Of a DNA stretch of 64,000 bases, positions 48,263-59,069 are shown piece by piece. The stretch is taken from positions 1,426,001 to 1,490,000 of the forward strand of contig JAQFVV010006274.1 of the NCBI GenBank assembly GCA_028023455.1. The letters are read 5' to 3'. Within the stretch, counting starts at the first letter, position 1; every line of letters begins with the position of its first letter. The position numbers were made by a program, and so were the translations under genes. This DNA is from Epiperipatus broadwayi. Taxonomy: Eukaryota; Onychophora; Udeonychophora; Euonychophora; Peripatidae. The notes below the pieces were generated by a model. The model was not told the DNA's origin, did not search any database, and worked only from the letters and a program-made list of their open reading frames with translations.

Positions 48263-50302
48263 TGTAACGCCCACTGTATAATTAGAGTTTCCTTATGAGA
48301 TAATTGTCCATATTCAGTGACCAATTTACGCTCGATCTATTACATTTTTTGTTAGAAAATTTCAGTAAGATTTAATGAACAATTATCTTTCCTGGTCACA
48401 CAACACCCTTTCACTTAATGTAACTACAATAATAATGGGGACAAGTAGGCCAGCTTTCAATTTATTTGAAAAGGTGCCAGGATTCTGTATCAGAATCCAC
48501 TGGCCAAACCTCTTTTATTTTTTTTAGTTAGGATGAAATTATTCGGAATATCCAGAGGATTGCATTTTCAGTACAGCATTGGCAACTTATTTAATCAAAT
48601 TATAATAATGGCTAAGTTGTAATGAAATTAGAATAATAACAATCAATAACTAAATAACAACGTAAGTTGTATTTAAATTTATTAATACAAAACAAAATAT
48701 TTAATATTATCAAGAGAAGAAAATATAAAAAAAGCAAATGGGGATTAAAACTACTGCTAATATTTTATTTTAATTGGTAAGGCTCATGGCAACAGTTTAT
48801 CACACTTAAGAGTCTAAGAAAAGTGATCACTAGTATGCTTACCATTAAGTTTATTTGTTCATGTATAGGATTTATAAAATTTATCATGCATGGATTTATC
48901 TTGGAAGGGATCCACGGTTCAATATTCTGGCAATCCGTCAGTCTTCGTGGTTTTACATTTAGTAGAAAATGGTTTCACTCAGGTAGTTCGCAACATCAGG
49001 TCAAAAGCAACACCGGCAAAAGGACTTCTACTCACACTTCTTAATACAATTCAACATATTAATAAAAGTAATTTCGCACACTTTTCATAATTTTTCCATG
49101 TTTATCTTTATTTTTCTCTGCAGGAATAAAGATCTAAGAACCCTGACGCATGATGTGTTTTTTTTTTATAGTCCTGATTTTTTTAGTCTCTCTGTGCAAC
49201 TTCCATTGAGACCTGCTAATGTATACCAATTTTAAAGGAATTTAGCCCACAAAGTCTTTTTTCTTTTTGTTTGCCATCTTTAATTAGGGAAGGAATGCTG
49301 TGACTTTTATTTTTACAATAATACAAACTAGTTTCCTCTTTTGTTTTATTATACTCTTTATATCTCTTTTCGAATTCTTTTAGCATACACAAAAATATCT
49401 ACATCCATGTTTAAACTAAATCAATCAGATATTTAAATAAATATTTTTATTTATTTATTAGGAATTTATTAATTTAACTTCTAAATTGCCAATCCTACTT
49501 GTACTAGGATAATATACAGTACAATATATTGTACCGAGGTACATCGTGACCAAATGTGTAGTATTCTTTAAGAATAAAAATATTTTGTAAATCTCATCTT
49601 TAAAAATAAAATGGGAAAATTAAAGTAAAATAAAAGTTTTTAAAAGTTGAAGAAAAGGAAAATTTAAAAACAAAAGATTAGTGTGTGTGGGGGTATTGTT
49701 AAAAAAAATAAACGTTTTTAAAAGGAGGGTAATATTTTAGAAGAAAAAGTAAAGGGTAAAATAAAATGATTTAATATTGCTTTTAATTAGTTCTTAATAA
49801 AAGTAATAATAATAATATAAAAATGGAGTTTGTTTTGTCTTATAATAAAAGGATTAAACGTGTGCATGTATAAAAATTTTGAATAAATAAAAGAAATAGA
49901 AGCCCAATGGGAGCGAAGTCAAATGTACGAGGGATCCGCGAGATAAAAGAAAGCTGGATATAATAAAAAAAACTTTGTTATTGTTAAGACGTTTTCTTCT
50001 ACAGTCCATTTTTTCATTCTACAAAAAAATATTTCAAAATACTTGTAGAATCAAAATCCATAGATTCATTCAAAATCATTCAATTCAAAATTAATCAATT
50101 TTAGTCAAAATAAAAATTTAGAATCAAAGAATCAAAATAAAACTGTAGAAGTTATTATTTGGACAAAATAATGCACTGCTGAACCATTGTATCATGCAGC
50201 TGGCCGAAGCCTTCTCTGCAAAACCATCAGCAGATAGTTTGAAGGACAGACAATGTTCGGGTGAAGTCGAAGGAGCAGTGGAGTGTCTATGCTGAGATTC
50301 AC

Positions 50303-50344
50303 AAGTGTCATAAATTAAGTGTCATAAATTAAGTATCATAAATT
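50303..50344. repeat. Three 14-bp tandem units
   Basis: AAGTGTCATAAATT occurs three times in a row, the last with one substitution (AAGTATCATAAATT). Confidence 0.9.
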
Positions 50345-52429
50345 AAGGGAAGATTTACGTGGAGATTAGTGATAACCTGTTAGAAACAATATTGTACAGA
50401 AGTTACATTTTGCTGTACTTATGTCAAGTCAGATTTCAAATCCTAGGTAATGTTTCATTTTTCCTATTCTACAATACTTGACCTTTAAGCCATGATAGAC
50501 AAATAAATAAAACTTTTAACTTTACAAACTAGTATCTTCAACATAAATTAAATTGGCTCCATTGTTCAACTTTTATTCAAAATTATTGTGTGTATGTGTG
50601 AATTTTAAATCAATATGGTCTGTATTTTTTTTAGTTATTTATAATGTATTAAAATATTTATTCAAATGAAAAGAATGTGCATGGTTATATTATAAGACCA
50701 AATGATTATTTAAAGAAAAAAGCGAGATTTAAATTGTCATGAAATATTTATGTTGATAAATGAACATACACATTTATGGTGAGATAACGTTTAATAAAGC
50801 AGGAATTGAAAGATTTAATTATTATTGAGAACTGATTAAGTTAAAACTAAAAGAATAGGGAGTATTTTCAAAAATAAAGATTTTCTTTGAATGATGCCAA
50901 AGTATTATTGTACGGTAAATTTTCATTATTATTTAAAATAAAATTTTAAAGTGGGTGGAGTTTTTTTTTTTTAAGACAGCTACAACTTGATGAGCTAGCT
51001 GGGATTTCAGGTACTAGATTCGTTGCTGGTCGAGTAAACAGGTTAATTACTCCATGATTAACTGGCGCTTAAATGGATTACTTCAAAATAAATAGTGTTT
51101 AGTTTAGTAGCTGAGTGTTTTTATTATTGGTAGCATGCTGCCAATGATATTGCTCACTCTTCCTGAGGACCAGATACCTTCAGAGATTGGATAGTGTGTT
51201 AATGTGGGAAGAATAAAAATATATTTCTATTGTTATTATTATAAAATAACATGGGTGGTTTATTATATATATAACAGGGCTGGGTTCAAACACTGTTTTA
51301 AGGTATAGTATGATATAAGCGAGCATATATATACTCGATCAAAAGTGATATTAAGTTATATTATTTTGTTATATATGTGTGTATATATATTTTAAACAGG
51401 TAAATGAAAATAGATTAAAACATAAGAGGGAGGGGGTTATATGGTTTGTGTTCTTGTATTTTGTTTAGAAACGCGTATGCTATATTGCTGCATGGGTGAA
51501 TAAGTGTGATAAATTCATAAAAGGAATAAAATGATTTTAATTAAAAGGAAATTGATTCCAAGATGGATGACAAAAGACACAAATTCTAGAAAGATATATT
51601 AAATGAAAATACGGAATCTAAAAAATGTATAGATCGCTATCTTGAGATAAAAGCTATTTTAATTAGAAAGAAAATGTTATAAGTAAAAGACAATGAATGG
51701 TCGAGTGTGGATTTCAAGGTATAATTAAAATTCTTGAACATCAAAAAAGAAAAGTTGCTGAAAGGTTTTGTTTGTTCAAACCATGTGGTTTTGTTTAAAA
51801 AGAAAAAAAAGAACAGTAGCATTTTAATTAAGGAGTTGAAAAAGCCGAACTTAAAGAGAGATATTCCAGAACTGTTACTGCCACAAGCAAGATTGCAGAA
51901 AGATCAGTTTAAAAATTATATATATTCATTAGACATGAATAGGCTGGGGTAAAAGGACAAAAATGGACCGGGCTCTGCCAGCCATTCTGCAGAGGTATTG
52001 CATTTGCTGTCCATATATGAACGAAGCCCTTTCTAAACTACAGGTAGAATGACATTCACCAAATGCCACTGATTGTGCCTTACGGAATCAAGGGAGAGCT
52101 ACCAAAAATCACTTATTCACTACATCACAATGTCAAGCAATGAATATTACCATTCATCTGCACCCGGGTGAGAAAAATCAAGGAAATACGAGTATTTTTT
52201 TAAATGCCAGTCATCTCGTAAATAAGAACTTATTTTCAATAAAATAATAAAGTGCAAGGGCTAAAAGAAAACAAAGAAGTATTTGAAATATCGCCCAACA
52301 TAATTTTATAAATGAATAGACTGGATAATGATTTATTGCATTTACTTTGTATTCTATAATTTATGTTTTGTTATATTTATGAACCTATGCAGAGTATGTG
52401 TCTGCATGCGTGTTATTCAAATATTTGAG

Positions 52430-52870
52430 CACAAGCCAGTACATAATTATGGGATTTTGTTTTGCTTCTATTAATGAATATTAAATTTGTGTTTTAATTA
52501 CCAGTGTGTGTGTTCAGTGTTAATTTCTTTAAAACTTAGATCATATCGTAAAGTTAGAGAGCACTATTTACGAACAAAAATAATATATTCAAGGAATCAT
52601 TTATGCATTTACGTGCGCACTTGGTTTTCCTCCACCTTTTCCCCCACGGTCACAAGCCAGTACATAATTATGGGATTTTGTTTTGCTTCTATTAATGAAT
52701 ATTAAATTTGTGTTTTAATTACCAGTGTGTGTGTTCAGTGTTAATTCTTTAAAACTTAGATCATATCGTAAAGTTAGAGAGCACTATTTAAGAACAAAAA
52801 TAATATATTCAAGGAATCATTTATGCGTTTACGTGCGCACTTGGTTTTCCTCCACCTTTTTCCCCACGGT
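52430..52870 (+). repeat. 221-bp tandem duplication (two units)
   Basis: 52430-52650 and 52651-52870 are nearly identical, each beginning CACAAGCCAGTACATAATTA and ending at CCCACGGT. The high identity contrasts with the greater divergence between the arms, so the duplication is recent. Confidence 0.9.
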
Positions 52871-53003
52871 CAATGACCACCACCCCTGAGTGAGCTTCCC
52901 AGAGGTAGGAGCTCTGTTTATTAGAAATTGATACTCTATCTCTCCCAGCATAATTCTTATTTACCTGTAGATAGGATTGGTACTTGGAGTCAACCACTGA
53001 CAT
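52821..53003 (-). other. Open frame shared by both arms (left copy, 60 codons)
   Basis: It begins MSVVDSKYQSYLQVNKNY and ends KPSAHVNA. It is homologous to the 55193-55411 frame. About 10 of 60 residues differ, and most nucleotide differences change the residue, which argues against protein-level selection. No domain is recognised. Confidence 0.3.
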
Positions 53004-53081
53004 CCATAAATATGCTGGGCGAGTGATATGAGTACCGTGCAGAATTACTTATATATGTGTGTTCACATAATTTTCTTTTAA

Positions 53082-53281
53082 GAAAAAAAAAGGAAACTTA
53101 GATTTTAAATACATGGATATGCACATACCATATATATATATGTGATTCGCACAGGTATGTAAACTGTTACAATGGCACCCAACATGGGGCCATTGCAACA
53201 GTTTACATACCTGTGTGAATCACATATATATATGGTATATGCATATTTACATATTTAAAATCTAAGTTTCCTTTTTTTTTT
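53082..53281. repeat. Hairpin formed by arm end and its own inverted copy
   Basis: 53082-53179 and 53185-53281 are inverted copies sharing GGAAACTTAGATTTTAAATA, CATATATATATATG and AGGTATGTAAACTGTT, with 5 bp between them. The first half is the inner end of the left arm. The second half repeats the same 95 bp inverted, so this segment occurs three times in the structure (also at 55050-55145). Confidence 0.9.
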
Positions 53282-53284
53282 TAA

Positions 53285-55045
53285 AAAAAAACAACAACTT
53301 AAAAACTGAAAATTAAAAGTTGTTTAACATATATATAGTTTGCACCAATGGAAGACTTAAAAGCATTTTTTTTTTAAAAAAATAAAAAGTATTTGAACGT
53401 ACTTTTTTTTATAAATAAAAAAAAAAGTAAAGATTGATATTTTTTAAAATAGAAGTAAATGATTTTAACATGTTTAATCTTAGAAAAGAGAGTAAAAAGA
53501 AATTAAATGACCAATGCAAGCATGAAATGACAGCACGGACCGTAAATGAAACATGAGAGGATTAGTGATGTCTTGCTCATTGAATCCGAAGATTTGATGA
53601 TAAGAGGCTAATAAAAGTATCAAACCCCAAATTTTTGAATTGAGGGAGGATTATAATTGTTGTCGTTTTAGAGCTGACTATTAATATACCGTTATAACTA
53701 GCTGTATTGCAGATTTCATGATGTAGAAGTCTGCAATAAATTTAATTTTCTGGACAACCAGCTGAGGCCTCTGGATGACAGTTCCTGACCAAATGCATGG
53801 CAAGTAGCAGTTTCGTTTCAAAGGACAAACAATCTACGGAAGTGATCATGAAGATGGACCTCTAAATCTCCTCAGTCCATAAAGTATGAACTCTTGTGTT
53901 TATCTAATAGGAACTTTTCCTAAATTTGCAATTAATAGCGGAAAATAAGAACTATTATCTGGCCTAAAGAATTCAAAATCAATTATTAGTAATTTGTATG
54001 CATCTGTTTAAGCAATCATTTCCATTTCTCTCTTTTTTTGTGTTAAGTGTTAATTAAAGTGTATCAAATTAAAGTTGGGTGTAGATAGCTGCATGGATAA
54101 AAATTAATAACTATGTTTAAATTCGTTTATGTTTATTTTAAAGGTTTAATTTTCAGGCTATTGGTTTCGTAGTTAGGACAATGCTTGTAGAGGGATATAT
54201 GGGTGTTTATATTAATTAATGTGAAGTGTGTTTAGCATACAGGGCAATGTGCCCAACTGAATGCATGACCCCAACTGAATGCATGACCCCAAAGAGGCAA
54301 TCATATCGTTGCAATGGTCGCAGACGTATTTCCTGCGCCATTGACCCCTTCTAACTCTATGGATAGGGATTTATGTCAGCAGAAAGACCGCTCTCCCCCA
54401 TACAGAGCATTCTTTAATTAATTTATATACATGATTCTTTCGCCAGACAGATGCACATTCCTGTACTGGACAAGGATCATGTCCTTCAAATAATATCACG
54501 CTGTCAGATGCACATTCCTGTCAGCATGATTTTATGCTAGCATCTTCATATTGCATTGGTTGCGACTATATATCTGGAGGCAACTTTTAGTCTGAGATTG
54601 ACTGAGTTTTTTGATAAGTTTTTTTAAAAGTGAGAAATCTATGTATCCTATTTATACTCAACAAGCTAAAGTAAAATATTATTAAAATGTCCATCTGTGC
54701 AGACTATTTAAAATAGTAATTTAAATTTAAAAATTAATGTTAAAATCTAAATATAAATTTTATTCCTCAATTTTAAATGTGCGTTAATAAAATTTATTGT
54801 GTTATTAGTACTGGCAGTGATCTAGTTTTTTTTTTTTAATCTTTCTTAAAAATATATTTTAATAAATATGTTTTAAACCTCTGCTACTTCATGAGCTAGT
54901 GGCAAGGGCTGACAGTTGAAATAACATATATGTGTAAAAGTTGGATCTTTAACAGTGCGTATCTGCCTACTTTATAAATGTTCTAGGTTCGAGTAACCCA
55001 GTGGTGCCCTGTAGTGCAAATACGGTAAGATTCATTGATCACCCA
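53285..55045. other. Central region of the long inverted-arm structure
   Basis: No coding is recognised. An 18-bp tandem (ACTGAATGCATGACCCCA) occurs twice at about 54255-54292. CAGATGCACATTCCTGT occurs twice, at 54448 and 54505. G+C-richer patches are at about 53740-53880 and 54240-54560. A B-box-like GGTTCGAGTAACC lies near 54987. Confidence 0.5.
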
Positions 55046-55048
55046 CAC

Positions 55049-56808
55049 CCAGACCGTTGTAACGATTTACATACCTGTGCGAATCGCGTATATATATGGT
55101 ATACGCGTATTTACGTAATTAAAATCTAAGTTTCCTTTTTTTTTTTAAAAAAGAAAATTATAATGCGAACATACATATATAAGTAGTTCTGTATGGATAT
55201 TCTTAACACTCGCCCAGCATATTTATGGATGTCAGTTGTTGAGTCCAAGCGCCAATCCTATCTACAAGTAAATAAGAATTATGCTGGGAGAGATCGAGTA
55301 TCAATTTCTAATAAACAGAGCTCCTACCTCTGGCTATCTCACTCAGGGGTGGTGGTCGTTGACTGTGGGGAAAAGGTGGAGTTAAAACCAAGTGTGCACG
55401 TAAACGCATAAACGATTCCTTGAATATATTGTTTTTTTTCCATAAATACTGCTTTCTAACTTTATGATATTATACACAAATTTAATATTCATTAATAGAA
55501 GCAAAACAAAATCCCATAATTATGTACTGGCTTGTGCTCAAATATTTGAATAACATGCATGCAAACACATACTCTGCATAGGTTCATAAATATAACAAAA
55601 CATATAAATTATAGAATACAAAGTAAATGCAACAAATCATTATCCAGTCTATTCATTTATAAAATTACATTGGGCAATATTTCAAATACTTCTTTGTTTT
55701 CTTTTAGCCCTTGCACTTTATTATTTTATTGAAAATAAGTTCTTATTTACGAGATGACTGGCATTTAAAAAAAATTACTCATATTACCTTGATGTTTCTC
55801 ACCCGGGTGCAGATGAATGGTAATATTTGCTTGCTTGATGTTGTGATGTAGTAAATAAGTGATTTTTGTTAGATCTCCCTTGATTCCGTAAGGCACAATC
55901 ATTGGTGTTCGGTGAATGTCATTCTACCTGTAGTTTAGAAAGGGCTTCATTTATATATGGACAGCAACTGCAATACCTCCTCAGGATGGCTGGTAAAGCC
56001 TGGTCCGTTTTTGTCCTTTTACCCCAGCGTATTTATGGTTGACGAATATATATCATTTTTAAACTGATCTTTCTGCAATCTTGCTCGTGGGAGTAATAGT
56101 TCTGGAATCCTCCTTAAGTGCGGCTTTCAAACTCCTTAATTAAAATACTATTGTTCTCTTTTCTTCTTTTTAACGAAACCATGTGGTTTGCAAATAGAAA
56201 ACCCTTCAGCAACTTTAAATTTTTTTTGATTTTCAATAATTTTAATTACTCCTTGAAATCCACACTCGACCGTTCATTGTCTTTTACTTATAACATTTTC
56301 TTTCTAATTAAAATAGCTTTTATCTCGAGATAGCGATCTATACATTTTTGAATTCTTTATTTTCATTTAATATATCTTTTTAGAATTTGTGTCTTTCGTC
56401 GTCCATCTTGGAATCAATTTCTTTTTAATTAAAATAACTTTATTCCAAGATAGCAATCTATATCTCTTTTGATTCTTTCCTTGCAATTAACATATCTTTT
56501 TTGGAAATTCTGTTCTTTGTCGTCCATCTTGGAATTAAAGCTTGGCCATGTAAATTTTCTTCTTTTTATGAATTTATTACACTTATTCACCCATGCAGCA
56601 ATATTTATACACGCGCTTCTAAACAAAATACAAGAGCACAAACCATATAACCTTTCTCCCTCTTCTGTTTCAATTATTTTCATTTACCCATTTAAATATA
56701 TATACACACACATAAAATATAATCTAACTTAATATCACTTTTGATCGAGTATATATATATGCTCGCTTATATCATACTATACCTTAGAACAGGGTTTGAA
56801 CCCAGCCC
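55049..56808 (-). repeat. Right inverted arm
   Basis: Reverse complement of the left arm. It has one copy of the 221-bp unit, with an internal deletion. It also contains a local duplication around TTGGAATCAATTTC at about 56320-56540. Confidence 0.8.
55193..55411 (+). other. Open frame shared by both arms (right copy, 72 codons)
   Basis: Right-arm counterpart of the frame at 52821-53003, with 13 extra N-terminal codons (NTRPAYLW before the shared MSVV). An indel pair near the 3' end restores the frame between the copies. No recognised domain; probably not translated. Confidence 0.3.
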
Positions 56809-56934
56809 AACTAAGGAGCTTTTGAAGAGTGTAAATAGGGGGGGGGTAGAATATAAGTTAAATAAAACAGTTAAATATAAAAGTTGGAGAATAGTAATAA
56901 AGGAATTAATATGAAATCAGTTAAATGTTTATAT

Positions 56935-57350
56935 ATATATTCGCCAACCATGAACAGGCTGGGGTGAAGGACTAGAACAGACCGGGCTCTGCCAGCCATC
57001 CTGCGGAGGTATTGCAGTTGCTGTCCATATAGGAGCAAAGCCCTTTCTAAACTACAGGTAGAACGATATTCACTGAATGCCATTGATTGTGCCTTAGAAA
57101 ATCAATGGAGAACTACCAAAAATTACTTATTCACTACATCACAACACTAAGCCAGCGAACATTACCATTCATCTGCACCCGGGTGAGATAAATCAAGGTA
57201 ACACAAATATTTTCTTAAATACCAGTCACCTCTTAAATAAGAACTTTTCAGTAAAATAATAATGTGTAAGGGCTAAAAGAAAACAAAGAAATATTTGAAA
57301 TAACGCTTAATGTAACTCTATGAAGGAATAGACTGGATAATGACTGATTT
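56935..57350 (+). repeat. Third, partial copy of the arm sequence
   Basis: It is colinear and in the same orientation as 51918-52340, sharing CCGGGCTCTGCCAGCCAT, CCCTTTCTAAACTACAGG and CATTCATCTGCACCCGGGTG. It ends at GAATAGACTGGATAATGA. hAT coding sequence starts directly after it. Confidence 0.85.
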
Positions 57351-57352
57351 AT

Positions 57353-57779
57353 TTTGACAACAAAAACTCAGTTTTGGATTAAAATTAAAACTGAATATCC
57401 AGAATTACATGAAAAAGCTTTAAGGGTGTTATTGCCAATTTACACCAGATACTTATGGGAATCGAGATTTTCGGCAATGATATTCATAAAATCAAGGGAA
57501 AGAGATTGTTTATTAATAAATTCAACTTTGCCCTAAGTAGTCACAAATACATCTCCAAGATTTGATAAGCTAATTATTGAAATGAATCAGCAACAATCAC
57601 ATTGGGTTTTGGTTTTATAATTATAGGGTTCTGTCAGTTATTTAAATATTATTCTTTGTTTTTCTTCAAATTTTGTTTATTATTCCCTTTTTTTATATTT
57701 TTGTTGAATACTTCATTTGGTTGTAAAAAAAAAAAAAAAAAATTATAGTCAGCTGTAAGTAGTCAATTGAGAAACACTG
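57353..57779 (+). pseudogene. hAT transposase C-terminus and 3' end
   Basis: The open piece 57354-57536 reads FWIKIKTEYPELHEKA, then RVLLPIYTRYLWESRFSAM, the hAT C-terminal dimerisation block (usually FW--------P-L---AL--LLPF-TTYLCE-GFS-L). After a frameshift, PRFDKLI follows at about 57560. A hAT terminus, CAATTGAGAAACACTG, ends at 57779. The rest of the transposase is missing upstream, where the third arm copy sits. The element is better preserved than the two minus-strand copies. Confidence 0.8.
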
Positions 57780-57789
57780 AATTAAAAAA

Positions 57790-58105
57790 TTTACTAAATA
57801 TTTCAATTTGGGGTTGTTTTTGTTTTTATAATTTTTTAAAAAATCTTTTAATAATATTTAATATAAGCTTTTCATTAGACTATTTCTCTATTATACTTGA
57901 ATCTCGTTATAATAAATAACTAATAAATATGCCATTGAATTTTGTTTCTATTTATTTTACTACATTTTTATAGAATTTTTTTAAAAAATAAAAGTTCAAA
58001 ACTACTTTTTATTTAAACATATATTATTTTATGAAATTATCAAATTAAGAATATTTTTCATGGACCGCTAAAATTATTTCGTGGACTGGTGATTGAGAAA
58101 CACTG
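57790..58105. mobile_element. hAT terminal fragment related to the 15.3 kb end
   Basis: Colinear with 14940-15331: CATTGAATTTTGTTT, AAAAGTTCAAAACTA, ATTATCAAATTAAG and TATTTTTCAT occur in the same order. It ends GGTGATTGAGAAACACTG at 58105, with a cleaner terminus than the 15.3 kb copy. Confidence 0.75.
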
Positions 58106-58369
58106 CTTTAGAAGAAAATGTTTTTTTTTTTTTTTTTACAAAAGAATTGCTGTAAAATTAGGTTTTTATTTTACATATGCGCCACACACGCAAATACATT
58201 TATTGTTCTGTTAATAACACTAAAGTATAATTTCTACTTAAATTAATATGTATAACTTATAAAAATGAATCTATTAGACGCACTAGATAGAATGTTTTAT
58301 TCTGTATGAAGTCAATATATGCTAATGCATGCATACGTTAGATTCCAATATTGTTATTAGCTTCTTCTT

Positions 58370-59060
58370 TTTTTTATCATTTTACAAAACACTAGATATT
58401 CACTTCTTTTTAATGATTCATTTTTACATATTTTTGCTTTTCTTTATACTGTATATTGTTTTGTCTCAGTAAAAAATTTAATGGTAAATTGTTTCTTTAT
58501 TGTGCTAGTTATATTTATTGCTATTTTTAATAGTATATTATTTATCCAACTGTTGATTTCATTCAGATCTGAATCATTTTAAAAATTTGTTAATATTTTT
58601 AAATGATTTGCAAATTTTAATTTAAACTTATTGCAATATTTCTGTATGTTAGGAATATCAATTATGAATACTGTTTTTTTGAAATAATTTTTGTCTCTCT
58701 AGTTTTGCATTAATACATATTTTATATCTCTAATTGATGATCACTTCCTTGTTGAATTTAATAAGACCATTACAATAATAAAAGATATATTTTATGTTAG
58801 TCAAAATATTCTATCACCGTAACCAAATTTATGACAAGCATTTTCATTTTTACATAATTGACCATTTCTTGCATTAACATCTTCCACAATAATTTTAAAA
58901 TATTTTTTAGTTTAGCAAAAACCTTTTGTACATCCATATAAAAATACTCTGCTTCTTTATCACAATAAGAACTTGTTGGGGCATAAATTTGAATTTTCTG
59001 CATTTGGTATTTTCCATTCAATTAAATAATTAATCTTACTACTTTGTCTGATACTCTACC
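58370..59060 (-). mobile_element. RTE-like LINE, copy 3 (endonuclease fragment)
   Basis: It is colinear with 19380-20180 of copy 1. The minus-strand open piece 58797-59021 gives YQMQKIQIYAPTSSYCDKEA, the endonuclease strand also seen in copy 1. It lacks RT and the 3' end, so it is an internal fragment rather than a simple 5' truncation. Confidence 0.8.
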
Positions 59061-59069
59061 AATCTAATT

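Larger units (their letters stand above)
47030..51270. other. Mostly non-coding, with G+C-richer unidentified patches
   Basis: A G+C-richer patch at about 47700-47960 (contains GTCCCAGGGTACCGGTG) has no recognised content. A (TA)n tract at 48241-48260 is followed by TGTAACGCCC, an LTR-start-like word without a partner. Overlapping open frames at 48823-49090 show no family features. A G+C-richer patch at about 50190-50290 is also unidentified. A 14-bp tandem repeat is annotated separately. Confidence 0.45.
51277..53177 (+). repeat. Left inverted arm
   Basis: It pairs with 55049-56808 in reverse complement. It contains an extra 221-bp tandem duplication absent from the right arm. The short open frames at 51637-51952 and 52487-52705 have counterparts on the right arm only by homology of DNA. 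Confidence 0.8.
51277..56808. mobile_element. 5.5-kb element with very long inverted arms
   Basis: 51277-53177 and 55049-56808 are inverted copies over their whole length, with substitutions and indels. The outermost bases are GGGCTGGGTTCAAAC at 51277 and GTTTGAACCCAGCCC ending at 56808. Similarity stops immediately outside these points. Shared landmarks include AAGCGAGCATATATATACTC, TGCACCCGGGTGAG, TCCCATAATTATGTACTGGC and AAAATCTAAGTTTCC. The 1.9-kb centre (53178-55048) is mostly unique and shows no coding. No transposase was seen. It could be a large foldback transposon, or two copies of a dispersed retroposon family inserted head to head. A third partial copy at 56935-57350 favours a dispersed family. 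Confidence 0.75.

Noticed and set aside
48823-49090. Two overlapping frames of 73 and 66 codons in a G+C-richer patch
   Set aside because: Neither shows a family pattern or splice context; overlapping frames suggest composition only.
50303-50344. CRISPR-like short repeats
   Set aside because: Three contiguous 14-bp units without spacers; a simple tandem repeat in a eukaryotic genome.
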